Positions 1-7,988 of a stretch of DNA of 64,000 nucleotides are shown piece by piece. Under the pieces are notes generated by a model. The model was not told the origin of the DNA, ran no database searches, and was given only the letters and a program-made list of their open reading frames with translations. The stretch comes from Enterobacter sp. SA187 (lineage in GTDB: Bacteria; Pseudomonadota; Gammaproteobacteria; Enterobacterales; Enterobacteriaceae): contig NZ_CP019113.1 in assembly GCF_001888805.2 (NCBI RefSeq), positions 2,666,001 to 2,730,000 of the forward strand. The letters run 5' to 3'. The position numbers were made by a program, and so were the translations under genes. Position 1 is the first letter of the stretch, and every line of letters begins with the position of its first letter.

Positions 1-1
1 C

Positions 2-310
2 ATCAACGAGCCGGTGATTTTCGGTCTGCCGATTGTGTTTAACATTCCGCTGATGATCCCCTTTGTGCTCTTGCCTGCTATCGGGATTTTCTTTGCCTGG
101 ATCTGCACCACCCTCGGGTTGATGTCGCGCTGCGTGGTGATGATCCCCTGGACCACGCCGCCGGTTTTAAGCGCCTGGCTGGCGACGGCGGGGGACTGGC
201 GGGCGGTGGTCGTTCAGTTGATAATCATCGTCTTTGGTGTATTCTTCTACCTGCCTTTCCTCAAGATAGCCGAGCGAGTGGCCTTAAAAAACAGTGGGAT
301 AGTCGAATAA
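2..310 (+). CDS. PTS lactose/cellobiose-type EIIC component, C-terminal part (5' truncated by window)
   Basis: The reading frame is open from base 2, so only the last 102 residues are visible. They begin with the motif INEPVIFG, which is characteristic of the lactose/N,N'-diacetylchitobiose EIIC family (ChbC/CelB), and continue through at least three hydrophobic helices with the family segment VPWTTPP-like (here IPWTTPPVLSAW) and GDWRAVV. Such proteins form the membrane channel of a phosphotransferase system that imports and phosphorylates a beta-glucoside or similar disaccharide. The stop lies 15 nt before a GntR regulator, so the two are probably cotranscribed. Substrate cannot be deduced from this fragment. 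In E. coli this spot next to ldtB holds ybiR, so the PTS is accessory. Confidence 0.88.
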   Translation: MNEPVIFGLPIVFNIPLMIPFVLLPAIGIFFAWICTTLGLMSRCVVMIPWTTPPVLSAWLATAGDWRAVVVQLIIIVFGVFFYLPFLKIAERVALKNSGIVE

Positions 311-325
311 TAAAAGGAACGGGCA

Positions 326-1042
326 ATGTCGGCGAAATACGTTTCTATCGCGCGGGAAATTAAGCAGCGCATCATGAGCGGACAGTATTCTGCCAGCGAG
401 CCGCTGCCCGATCAGTTCGCTCTGGCGGCGGAGTTCAGCACCAGCCGCATGACTATCCAGCAGGCGATACGCCAGCTGATCGTCGAAGGGCTGGTGTATA
501 CCCGTCAGGGGCAGGGCACCTTTATCCGCAAGAATTTCCTTCAGCTCTCGCAATGGGATCTGCCCGGCAGCGACTATTTCGGCGCGACCAAAACCTGGGA
601 AAACGTCGGCACCGTCACCAGCGAGATCATCCGCTTCGATTTACGCTTTGCCGATGAAAAAGAGCAGGCCTCGCTGCTGATCGACGCCGATGCGCCGGTC
701 TATGACTTCGTGCGCCTGCGGCTGCTTGACGGCGAACCGGTCTCGCTGGAGTTTACGCTGATGCCGGTGGCGCTGGTGCCCGGCCTTAACCGCGGCCATC
801 TGCAAAGTTCAGTGTTTCGCTATGTGCAGGACACCCTGGCGCTGAAACTTATGGGTTCGTACCGCGTGGTGCGCGCCCTGAAGCCGAACGCCGAGGATAA
901 ACGTTACCTGAGCTGCGACGACACCGATCCGGTGCTGGAAGTGGAGCAGGTGGTTTATCTGGAAGATGGCACGCCGCTGGAGTATGCCCACTGCCATTAT
1001 CGCTACGATCATGGCGGCATTATCATGGTCAATCACGGATAA
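326..1042 (+). CDS. GntR-family (HutC/UTRA) transcriptional regulator
   Basis: The 238-residue protein has an N-terminal winged helix-turn-helix (about residues 3-70, with the GntR pattern of DQFALAAEF followed by SRMTIQQAIRQLIVEGL and a QGQGTF wing) and a C-terminal UTRA ligand-binding domain (about 90-230). UTRA proteins of this kind usually bind a phosphorylated sugar and repress a PTS or glycosidase operon. A good ribosome site (AAAGGAAC) precedes the ATG. It follows the EIIC gene by 15 nt, so it most likely controls that PTS operon. A bidirectional terminator overlaps its stop codon. The effector is unknown. Confidence 0.9.
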   Translation: MSAKYVSIAREIKQRIMSGQYSASEPLPDQFALAAEFSTSRMTIQQAIRQLIVEGLVYTRQGQGTFIRKNFLQLSQWDLPGSDYFGATKTWENVGTVTSEIIRFDLRFADEKEQASLLIDADAPVYDFVRLRLLDGEPVSLEFTLMPVALVPGLNRGHLQSSVFRYVQDTLALKLMGSYRVVRALKPNAEDKRYLSCDDTDPVLEVEQVVYLEDGTPLEYAHCHYRYDHGGIIMVNHG

Positions 1043-1074
1043 AAAAAAGCGATGGTTTCCCATCGCTTTTTTTG
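1041..1074. terminator. Bidirectional rho-independent terminator between GntR gene and ldtB
   Basis: A hairpin with stem AGCGATGG/CCATCGCT and loop TTTC is flanked by an A-run on the left and a T-run on the right. It can therefore stop transcription in both directions, which suits the convergent GntR gene (+) and ldtB (-). Its left edge overlaps the GntR stop codon. Confidence 0.9.
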
Positions 1075-1092
1075 TTTACTGCCGGGGCAGGA

Positions 1093-2013
1093 TCAGTTCA
1101 GACGAACCGGCATACCGGAGCGGTTTTCAATCGCCTGCTCAACAACGGCCTGGTCAACGTCAGCCTGGCTGGTCACGCTCTGCACGCTTTTGGTGAGGGT
1201 GATCGGTACGATTTCGCCGCCTTCAAACTGCGCTTCGGTGGTGGACAGCGGATTGTGCACTTCCACATAACGGCTGCCATCCGGCTCGGTGGTGGCTTTC
1301 ACCGGCTCATCGATAAACTGAACGCGGGTGCCGACCGGCACGTTCTGGAACAGGAACTTAATGTCTTCGTTACGCAGACGCACGCAGCCGTGGCTTACGC
1401 GCAGGCCGATACCAAAGTTGGCGTTGGTGCCGTGAATGGCATACAGACGGCCAATGTAGAGCGCGTACAGACCCATCGGGTTATCCGGGCCAGCCGGAAC
1501 TACTGCGGGCAGCGGGTTGCCGGCGGCAATATATTCCGCATGCATTTTGGCGGTCGGCGTCCAGGTCGGGCCGGCTTTTTTACGCTCAACTTTAGTAGTC
1601 CAGTTGATCGGCGTATCTTTGCCTAACTGACCGATACCAATCGGCAGCACGATCACCGTGTTGGTGCCTTTCGGGTAGTAGTAGAGGCGCATTTCGGCGC
1701 TGTTGATCACAATGCCTTCATGAACGGTGTCCGGCAGGATCAGCTGCTGCGGGATATTCAGTACGCTACCGCCTTTCGGCAGGTAAGTGTCCACGCCCGG
1801 GTTCGCTTCCAGCAGGTTAGACAGGCCCATCTGGTATTGCGCCGCAAAGTACTCCAGCGGCTGCTGGTTCCCTTCCGGAATGGTGATGACCTGGTTCTGG
1901 CCAACCAGACGGCTGCCGTCGGTTGGCAGTGGATAAGTTACTGCAGAGGCAGATTTGCAAAACCCTACTACCGCGAAAGCCGCCGCTAAAATCGTTGTTA
2001 ATTTAATTTTCAT
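1093..2013 (-). CDS. ldtB: L,D-transpeptidase LdtB (YbiS), attaches Braun lipoprotein to peptidoglycan
   Basis: This periplasmic enzyme links the C-terminal lysine of Lpp to meso-diaminopimelate of peptidoglycan. The 306-residue protein matches E. coli YbiS closely over its whole length: a signal peptide ending near SASA, a LysM-like segment (about 45-95), and the YkuD catalytic domain with the SHGCVRL motif holding the nucleophilic cysteine and an upstream catalytic histidine (AIHG). The start is placed at 2013 because it gives the E. coli length and a standard signal peptide; an in-frame ATG at 2043 would add ten residues and lacks a better ribosome site. It is divergent from ybiT. Confidence 0.96.
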   Translation of the reverse strand: MKIKLTTILAAAFAVVGFCKSASAVTYPLPTDGSRLVGQNQVITIPEGNQQPLEYFAAQYQMGLSNLLEANPGVDTYLPKGGSVLNIPQQLILPDTVHEGIVINSAEMRLYYYPKGTNTVIVLPIGIGQLGKDTPINWTTKVERKKAGPTWTPTAKMHAEYIAAGNPLPAVVPAGPDNPMGLYALYIGRLYAIHGTNANFGIGLRVSHGCVRLRNEDIKFLFQNVPVGTRVQFIDEPVKATTEPDGSRYVEVHNPLSTTEAQFEGGEIVPITLTKSVQSVTSQADVDQAVVEQAIENRSGMPVRLN

Positions 2014-2082
2014 GTTGTGCGAGGTATCTTTGCCACTGGCCATCCGGCCGTTGAGTTAAAGTCTTAATGGAGATGGGAGCGC

Positions 2083-2088
2083 ATTATA
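2083..2088 (-). promoter_or_regulatory. Likely -10 element of the ldtB promoter
   Basis: Read on the minus strand the hexamer is TATAAT, a perfect sigma-70 -10 box, about 70 nt upstream of the ldtB start. The -35 region (about 2106-2111, TTCCAT) is poor, so expression may depend on an activator or on context. Confidence 0.4.
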
Positions 2089-2145
2089 TGTGCATTCCCC
2101 CGCGCATGGAATTCAGATGTGTACGAAATCACATTTTTTTCTGAA

Positions 2146-2160
2146 AGCTACAGTGTAGCT
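2146..2160. promoter_or_regulatory. Perfect 15-nt palindrome in the ldtB-ybiT divergent region
   Basis: AGCTACA and TGTAGCT form perfect arms around a single G. It lies roughly midway between the two divergent genes, upstream of both predicted promoters, and is a candidate operator for an unidentified dimeric regulator. Confidence 0.4.
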
Positions 2161-2181
2161 GCTTATCACGGTGCGCGATTT

Positions 2182-2203
2182 CAATTCGGAATTGTGGCAT
2201 AAT
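2182..2203 (+). promoter_or_regulatory. ybiT promoter region: CAATTC-G-GAATTG palindrome followed by a CATAAT -10 box
   Basis: A perfect 6+1+6 palindrome (2182-2194) ends four bases before CATAAT (2198-2203), which has a preceding TGTGG resembling an extended -10. No good -35 box is visible. A palindrome placed in the spacer/-35 zone would suit a repressor or an activator site. Confidence 0.4.
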
Positions 2204-2236
2204 GCACGGTTTGTCACACATTTTTAGGATAACGCC

Positions 2237-3829
2237 GTGTTAGTTACCAGCAACGTCACCATGCAGTTCGGCACTAAGCCGCTGTTTGAAAACATTTCCG
2301 TCAAATTTGGCGGCGGCAACCGTTACGGCCTGATTGGCGCCAACGGTAGCGGAAAATCCACCTTTATGAAGATCCTCGGCGGCGATTTAGAGCCGACGCT
2401 GGGCAACGTCTCCCTCGATCCCAACGAGCGCATCGGTAAGCTGCGTCAGGATCAGTTCGCTTTCGAAGAGTACAGCGTGCTCGACACGGTGATCATGGGG
2501 CATACCGAGCTGTGGGAAGTGAAGCAGGAGCGTGACCGCATCTACAGCCTGCCGGAAATGAGCGAAGAAGACGGCTACAAAGTGGCCGATCTGGAAGTAC
2601 AGTATGGCGAAATGGACGGCTACTCTGCCGAATCCCGCGCCGGTGAGCTGCTGCTCGGCGTGGGCATTCCGCTGGAACAGCACTACGGCCTGATGAGCGA
2701 AGTCGCGCCAGGCTGGAAACTGCGTGTGCTGCTGGCCCAGGCGCTGTTCGCCAACCCTGACATTCTGCTGCTCGATGAACCGACGAACAACCTCGACATC
2801 GACACCATTCGCTGGCTGGAGCAGGTGCTGAACGAACGTAACAGCACCATGATCATCATCTCGCACGACCGTCACTTCCTGAACATGGTGTGTACGCACA
2901 TGGCGGATCTGGATTACGGCGAGCTGCGCGTGTATGCAGGCAACTACGACGAATACATGACCGCTGCGACTCAGGCGCGTGAGCGTCTGCTGGCGGACAA
3001 CGCCAAGAAGAAGGCCCAGATCGCCGATTTGCAGGCCTTCGTCAGCCGCTTTAGCGCCAACGCCTCCAAATCCCGTCAGGCGACCTCCCGCGCCCGTCAG
3101 ATCGACAAAATCAAGCTGGACGAAGTCAAAGCCTCAAGCCGTCAGAACCCGTTCATTCGCTTTGAGCAGGATAAAAAACTGTTCCGTAATGCGCTGGAAG
3201 TGGAGCAGCTCAGCAAAGGCTTCGATAACGGCCCGCTGTTCAAAAACGTCAATCTGCTGCTGGAAGTGGGCGAGAAGCTGGCGATCCTCGGCACCAACGG
3301 CGTGGGTAAATCCACCCTGCTGAAAACCCTGGTCGGCGATTTAACGCCGGACACCGGCACTGTGAAGTGGTCGGAAAACGTGAAAATTGGCTATTACGCC
3401 CAGGATCACGAATACGAGTTTGAAAACGGCATGACCGTCTTCGACTGGATGAGCCAGTGGAAACAGGAAGGCGACGACGAGCAGGTGGTGCGCGGCATTC
3501 TGGGCCGTCTGCTGTTCAGTCAGGACGACATCAAGAAACAGGTGAAAGTCCTCTCCGGTGGTGAAAAAGGCCGTATGCTGTTTGGTAAGCTGATGATGCA
3601 GCGCCCGAATATCCTGGTGATGGATGAACCCACCAACCACCTGGATATGGAATCTATCGAATCGCTGAACATGGCGCTGGAAATGTACCAGGGCACGCTG
3701 ATCTTCGTTTCCCATGACCGCGAATTCGTCAGCTCCCTGGCGACCCGCGTGATTGAAATCACCCCTGAGCGTGTGATCGACTTCAGCGGCAACTATGAAG
3801 ATTACCTGCGCAGCAAAGGTATCGACTGA
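2237..3829 (+). CDS. ybiT: ABC-F family ATPase YbiT (ribosome-associated)
   Basis: YbiT is a soluble ABC-F protein with two ATPase domains and no membrane part; members act at the ribosomal E site. The 530 residues equal the E. coli length. Domain 1 has Walker A GANGSGKST (about residue 35) and Walker B LLLDEPTNNLD, with the degenerate signature typical of this protein (MSEVAPGWK) instead of LSGG. The charged inter-domain linker spans about 240-320. Domain 2 has GTNGVGKST, LSGGEKGRM and VMDEPTNHLD. Translation starts at GTG, with AGGA upstream. It stands alone between ldtB and the ycj island. Confidence 0.96.
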   Translation: MLVTSNVTMQFGTKPLFENISVKFGGGNRYGLIGANGSGKSTFMKILGGDLEPTLGNVSLDPNERIGKLRQDQFAFEEYSVLDTVIMGHTELWEVKQERDRIYSLPEMSEEDGYKVADLEVQYGEMDGYSAESRAGELLLGVGIPLEQHYGLMSEVAPGWKLRVLLAQALFANPDILLLDEPTNNLDIDTIRWLEQVLNERNSTMIIISHDRHFLNMVCTHMADLDYGELRVYAGNYDEYMTAATQARERLLADNAKKKAQIADLQAFVSRFSANASKSRQATSRARQIDKIKLDEVKASSRQNPFIRFEQDKKLFRNALEVEQLSKGFDNGPLFKNVNLLLEVGEKLAILGTNGVGKSTLLKTLVGDLTPDTGTVKWSENVKIGYYAQDHEYEFENGMTVFDWMSQWKQEGDDEQVVRGILGRLLFSQDDIKKQVKVLSGGEKGRMLFGKLMMQRPNILVMDEPTNHLDMESIESLNMALEMYQGTLIFVSHDREFVSSLATRVIEITPERVIDFSGNYEDYLRSKGID

Positions 3830-3843
3830 TTTTGCCCCTCACT

Positions 3844-3869
3844 CTGCTCCCCGAACTGATGGGGAGCAG
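3844..3869 (+). terminator. Probable ybiT terminator hairpin
   Basis: CTGCTCCCC and GGGGAGCAG form a perfect 9-bp stem with an 8-nt loop just after ybiT. No strong T-run follows (TGCTTCATATTT), so termination may be weak or factor-assisted. Confidence 0.5.
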
Positions 3870-3972
3870 TGCTTCATATTTATATTATAAATAACTCACT
3901 TCTTATTATTCGCCCCCTGAATATATATTTCCCTGAAGCCGTGAAATAAAAGAAAATCTCTTTTTCTTTAAA

Positions 3973-3990
3973 TTTGCGACAGCTCACAAA
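3973..3990. promoter_or_regulatory. Dyad upstream of ycjM, possible CRP-like site
   Basis: TTTGCG and CACAAA flank six bases. The right half contains TCACA with a degenerate left half at CRP spacing (TTTGC-N6-TCACA). It lies about 50 nt upstream of the predicted -35 box of ycjM, a reasonable place for catabolite activation of a sugar operon. The match is partial. Confidence 0.35.
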
Positions 3991-4037
3991 TATGCATTTA
4001 ATTTCGTCATAACCCGCTTTATCACGGCCCCGCTACG

Positions 4038-4066
4038 TTGACACCCCATTTCAGGAGGAGTAATTT
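4038..4066 (+). promoter_or_regulatory. Predicted sigma-70 promoter of the ycj operon
   Basis: A perfect TTGACA -35 box (4038-4043) is followed, after exactly 17 bases, by TAATTT (4061-4066). Transcription would begin near 4073, inside the operator-like dyad at 4076-4089. The AGGAGGAG in the spacer is therefore not a ribosome site. Confidence 0.6.
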
Positions 4067-4075
4067 TCCGCGTCA

Positions 4076-4089
4076 TGGGACCGATACCA
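4076..4089. promoter_or_regulatory. Candidate LacI-family (YcjW) operator at the ycjM transcription start
   Basis: TGGGACCGATACCA is an imperfect dyad (5 of 7 pairs) around a central CG, the hallmark of LacI/GalR operators. Its place over +1 of the predicted promoter would block initiation, as lacO does. The link to YcjW is inferred from proximity. Confidence 0.4.
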
Positions 4090-4100
4090 CGGAAAGTCAA

Positions 4101-5783
4101 ATGAACGGAAACATTAACACACTGCTTCGGGAAGTTTATGCCGGGCGTTTCACCGACTCACATTATGAAAAATTAACGGCCTGTATTGAGAAATACCGGC
4201 CGCTTATTACTCAAAGCCGTAAACAGAAATGGGATGAAAGCGATGTGGTGTTAATTACCTACGCCGATCAATTTCATCATGAAAAGGCTAAGCCCTTAGC
4301 GGTATTTAACGATTTCTATTATAAATGGTTTAAATCTGTTTTCTCGCATGTCCATTTATTACCATTTTATCCATGGTCGTCTGACGACGGCTTTTCGGTA
4401 ATGGATTATCACCGCGTCGCTCCGGAAGCAGGGGAGTGGAGCGATATTGCCGAATTAAACAAACAGGCGCGGCTGATGTTCGATTTTGTCTGCAATCATA
4501 TGTCGGCAAATAGCGAATGGTTCAACAATTATCTGCAACAGAAGCCAGGCTTTGAGAATTTCTTTCTCGCCATGGATCCGTCCACCGATTTATCGGCGGT
4601 GACCCGCCCGCGCGCGCTGCCGTTATTAACGCCTTTCACGCTGCATGATGGCTCGCAGCGCCACCTGTGGACCACCTTCAGCGACGATCAGATTGACCTT
4701 AACTATAACGAGCCGGACGTGCTGCTGGCGATGATCGAGGTGCTGCTGCACTATCTGGCGCAGGGGGCGGATTACGTGCGCCTGGATGCGGTTGGCTTCA
4801 TGTGGAAAACGCCGGGCACCAGCTGCATTCACCTGGAGAAAACCCATCAGCTGATCAAACTGTTCCGCGCCATAACAGACGAGGTCGCACCGGGTACGGC
4901 GATCATCACTGAAACCAACGTTCCCCATAAAGACAATATCTCTTATCTGGGCAACGGGCGCGATGAAGCGCACATGGTGTATCAGTTCTCGCTGCCGCCG
5001 CTGGTGCTGCATGCCGTTCACCGTCAGGATGTCACCGCGCTGTGCCAGTGGGCGCAGGGGCTGAAGCTGCCAGGTCGCGACACCACCTGGTTTAACTTCC
5101 TCGCTTCCCACGATGGTATTGGTCTTAACCCGTTACGCGGCATTTTGCCGGAAGAAGAAATTCTGCACTTAGTGGAACAGCTGCGTCAGGAAGGCGCGTT
5201 AGTTAACTGGAAAAATAACCCGGACGGCACCCGTAGCCCGTACGAGGTGAACGTCACCTATATGGACGCGTTAAGCGCGCGGGACAGCACCGATGATGAA
5301 CGTCTGGCCCGTTTCCTGCTTGCCCATGCCATTCTGCTGAGTTTCCCTGGCGTGCCGGCGATCTATATTCAGAGCATTATGGGATCGCGTAACGATTATG
5401 ACGGCGTTGAACGTTTAGGTTATAACCGCGCTATTAATCGCCAGAAATACCATCAGGATGATATTGAAAGTCAGCTACAGGCCAGCGGCTCCCTGCGGCA
5501 TCGTGTTTATCACGCTTTATCCAGAATGATTGTGCTCCGCCGCCAGAGCAGTGTTTTCCATCCGGACAGCGCGTTCACTATCAATAGTCTCACGCCGCAG
5601 GTAATGCAAATTACCCGTACCGCTAAAAATGGCGAGACGCTGGAGGCATTATTTAATATCAGTAACGCCGAACAAAAAATAAAAGTCCACAGTACAGGCT
5701 TTGATTTAATAAGTGAATGTCCTGTCCCTCATGCGGAATTGACCCTGCGTCCGTGGCAGGTCATGTGGATCAAAAAACAATAA
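4101..5783 (+). CDS. ycjM: Glucosylglycerate phosphorylase YcjM (GH13_18)
   Basis: The characterised E. coli enzyme splits 2-O-alpha-D-glucosyl-D-glycerate with phosphate, giving alpha-glucose-1-phosphate and glycerate, in the cytoplasm. The 560-residue protein has the GH13 barrel with nucleophile Asp229 (in VRLDAVGF), acid/base Glu271 (in ITETNVP) and the LASHDGIG stabilising motif, as in sucrose-phosphorylase-like enzymes. The ATG at 4101 is chosen because GGAAAG precedes it and the length agrees with E. coli (559); a TTG at 4038 lies inside the -35 box. The first 450 bases look more AT-rich than the rest. It is the first gene of the ycj operon. Confidence 0.93.
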   Translation: MNGNINTLLREVYAGRFTDSHYEKLTACIEKYRPLITQSRKQKWDESDVVLITYADQFHHEKAKPLAVFNDFYYKWFKSVFSHVHLLPFYPWSSDDGFSVMDYHRVAPEAGEWSDIAELNKQARLMFDFVCNHMSANSEWFNNYLQQKPGFENFFLAMDPSTDLSAVTRPRALPLLTPFTLHDGSQRHLWTTFSDDQIDLNYNEPDVLLAMIEVLLHYLAQGADYVRLDAVGFMWKTPGTSCIHLEKTHQLIKLFRAITDEVAPGTAIITETNVPHKDNISYLGNGRDEAHMVYQFSLPPLVLHAVHRQDVTALCQWAQGLKLPGRDTTWFNFLASHDGIGLNPLRGILPEEEILHLVEQLRQEGALVNWKNNPDGTRSPYEVNVTYMDALSARDSTDDERLARFLLAHAILLSFPGVPAIYIQSIMGSRNDYDGVERLGYNRAINRQKYHQDDIESQLQASGSLRHRVYHALSRMIVLRRQSSVFHPDSAFTINSLTPQVMQITRTAKNGETLEALFNISNAEQKIKVHSTGFDLISECPVPHAELTLRPWQVMWIKKQ

Positions 5784-5794
5784 AGGAACATCTT

Positions 5795-7084
5795 ATGTTT
5801 AAAGCAAAAGTCGTGCTGTTATCAGCACTGGTGTCGTGCGCCCTTATTTCCGGCTGTAAGGAAGAAAAAAAGACGGTCGCCATTGAATTTATGCACTCCT
5901 CCGTTGAACAGGAGCGCCAGGCGGTTATTTCCCGCCTGATCGAGCGGTTCCAGAAAGAAAACCCGGACATCACCGTAAAACAGGTGCCGGTGGAAGAAGA
6001 CGCCTTTAACACCAAAATCATTACCCTGGCGCGTACCGGCGCGCTGCCGGAAGTGATCGAAACCAGCCACGACTACGCCAAAGTGATGGACAAAGAACAG
6101 CTGGTGGATCGTAAGGCCATCGGCGAAGTGATCGCCGCCGTGGGCGAGCAGAATTTCTATGACGGCGTGCTGCGCATCGTGCGTACCGAAGACGGAACGG
6201 CCTGGAACGGCGTGCCGATCAGCGCCTGGCTACAGGGCGTCTGGTACAAAAAAGATGTGCTGGCAAATGCCGGTCTGAGCGAGCCGCAGAACTGGCAGCA
6301 ACTGCTGGAGGCGGCGCAGAAGCTCAGCGATCCGGCGCAGAAAAAATACGGTATCGCACTGCCGACGGCAGAAAGCGTGATGACCGAGCAGGCGTTCTCC
6401 CAGTTTGCGCTCTCCAACGACGCCAACGTCTTTGACGCCAGCGGCAGCATCACGTTCAACACGCCGGAAATGGAACAGGCACTGGGAATGTACCGTCAGC
6501 TGGCGGAAACCACCATGCCTGGCTCCAACAACGTCATGGAAATTAAAGACGCCTTTATGAACGGTGCCGCACCGATGGCGATCTATTCCACCTACATCCT
6601 TCCCGCAGTGTTTAAAGAGGGGGATCCGGCCAACCTCGGCTTTATGGTGCCCACTGAAAAATCTGCCGCGGTGTTCGGCACCATCACCTCGCTGACCATC
6701 AGTAACGGCCAGTCGGCTGACGAAACCGCCGCCGCAGAGAAATTCGTCACCTTTATGCATAAAGCTGAAAACGAAGCGGAGTGGGTAATGATGTCGCCCG
6801 GCGCGGCTTTCCCGGCCAACAAAGGCGTCACCGACACCGCGCTGTGGAAAGACAACGAGGTGATCAAGGCCTTTGGTCAGCTGCCGTATGACCTGATCGC
6901 CCAGTATCCGAATATGAAAGTCTTCGGCTCCGTCGGCGATAAAAACTTTACCCGCATGGGCGATGTCACCGGATCCGGGGCGATCAACCGGGCGGTGCAT
7001 AACGTCACGGTAGGTAAAAAAGATCTCAGCCAGACCCTTTCTGAAGGGCAGGCGAAGCTGGAAGAACTTGTAAAACAACGTTAA
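5795..7084 (+). CDS. ycjN: ABC sugar-binding lipoprotein YcjN
   Basis: This is the extracellular solute-binding subunit (family 1) of the YcjNOP importer. The 429 residues match E. coli YcjN closely. The N-terminus is a lipoprotein signal with lipobox LISGC, so the mature protein should be anchored by a lipidated cysteine near residue 21. The ATG at 5795 has AAAGGAA upstream and lies 11 nt after the ycjM stop; the longer frame beginning at 5717 overlaps ycjM and lacks a signal at its start. The ligand is not established; the neighbouring phosphorylases suggest an alpha-glucoside such as glucosylglycerate or kojibiose. Confidence 0.93.
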   Translation: MFKAKVVLLSALVSCALISGCKEEKKTVAIEFMHSSVEQERQAVISRLIERFQKENPDITVKQVPVEEDAFNTKIITLARTGALPEVIETSHDYAKVMDKEQLVDRKAIGEVIAAVGEQNFYDGVLRIVRTEDGTAWNGVPISAWLQGVWYKKDVLANAGLSEPQNWQQLLEAAQKLSDPAQKKYGIALPTAESVMTEQAFSQFALSNDANVFDASGSITFNTPEMEQALGMYRQLAETTMPGSNNVMEIKDAFMNGAAPMAIYSTYILPAVFKEGDPANLGFMVPTEKSAAVFGTITSLTISNGQSADETAAAEKFVTFMHKAENEAEWVMMSPGAAFPANKGVTDTALWKDNEVIKAFGQLPYDLIAQYPNMKVFGSVGDKNFTRMGDVTGSGAINRAVHNVTVGKKDLSQTLSEGQAKLEELVKQR

Positions 7085-7106
7085 TCAAAGGATGTGAATT
7101 GCAGTT

Positions 7107-7988
7107 ATGAAAAGGTTGTTTTCAGGTCGTTCTGATATGCCTTTCGCCATGCTGCTACTGGCCCCCAGCTTAATTTTGCTGGGGGGCCTCGTAGCCTGGC
7201 CGATGGTATCTAATATTGAAATCAGTTTCTTACGCCTGCCGCTAAACCCGCGCATCGACGCGACTTTTGTCGGGCTGGAAAACTATATCCGTATCTTAAG
7301 CGATCCGGGTTTCTGGCATTCATTGTGGATGACGGTCTGGTACACCGTGCTGGTGGTGGCGGGCAGTACCGTGCTCGGTCTGGCGGTGGCGATTTTCTTT
7401 AACCGCGAATTTCGCCTGCGCAAAACCGCGCGTTCGCTGGTGATTTTGTCCTACGTCACGCCGTCGATTTCGCTGGTCTTTGCCTGGAAGTACATGTTCA
7501 ACAATGGCTACGGCATCGTGAACTATCTGGGCGTCGATCTGCTGCATCTCTACGATCGGGCGCCGCTGTGGTTCGATAATCCGGGCAGCAGCTTTGTGCT
7601 GGTGGTGCTGTTCGCCATATGGCGCTACTTCCCCTATGCCTTTATCTCCTTTCTGGCGATTTTGCAGACCATCGATAAATCGCTGTACGAAGCCGCCGAA
7701 ATGGACGGCGCGAACGCCTGGCAGCGTTTTCGCATCGTCACGCTGCCCGCGATCATGCCGGTGCTGGCGACAGTGGTGACGCTGCGCACCATCTGGATGT
7801 TCTACATGTTCGCCGACGTTTATCTGCTGACCACCAAGGTCGATATCCTCGGCGTCTATCTCTACAAAACGGCTTTCGCATTTAATGACTTAGGAAAAGC
7901 AGCGGCCATTTCTATCGTGCTGTTCGTCATTATTTTCGCGGTAATTTTGCTGACCAGAAAACGGGTGAATCTCAATGGCAACAAGTAA
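7107..7988 (+). CDS. ycjO: ABC sugar transporter permease YcjO
   Basis: The 293-residue inner-membrane protein has six predicted helices (first about residues 12-33) and the MalF/UgpA-type cytoplasmic EAA loop (YEAAEMDGANAWQRF, about 194-208) that contacts the ATPase. It matches E. coli YcjO at the same length. It follows ycjN by 22 nt and its 3' end overlaps ycjP by 14 nt, so translation is probably coupled. It is expected to pair with YcjP and be driven by YcjV. Confidence 0.94.
   Translation: MKRLFSGRSDMPFAMLLLAPSLILLGGLVAWPMVSNIEISFLRLPLNPRIDATFVGLENYIRILSDPGFWHSLWMTVWYTVLVVAGSTVLGLAVAIFFNREFRLRKTARSLVILSYVTPSISLVFAWKYMFNNGYGIVNYLGVDLLHLYDRAPLWFDNPGSSFVLVVLFAIWRYFPYAFISFLAILQTIDKSLYEAAEMDGANAWQRFRIVTLPAIMPVLATVVTLRTIWMFYMFADVYLLTTKVDILGVYLYKTAFAFNDLGKAAAISIVLFVIIFAVILLTRKRVNLNGNK

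Noticed and set aside
4038..4100. TTG start for ycjM at 4038
   Set aside because: It coincides with the -35 TTGACA box, adds 21 residues without family match, and the ATG at 4101 has a ribosome site.
4075..4104. Nine-codon leader peptide MGPIPRKVK whose stop overlaps the ycjM ATG, with AGGAGGAG upstream
   Set aside because: The purine stretch is inside the predicted promoter spacer, the spacing to the ATG is too long, and transcription probably starts at about 4073, so there is no room for a ribosome site.
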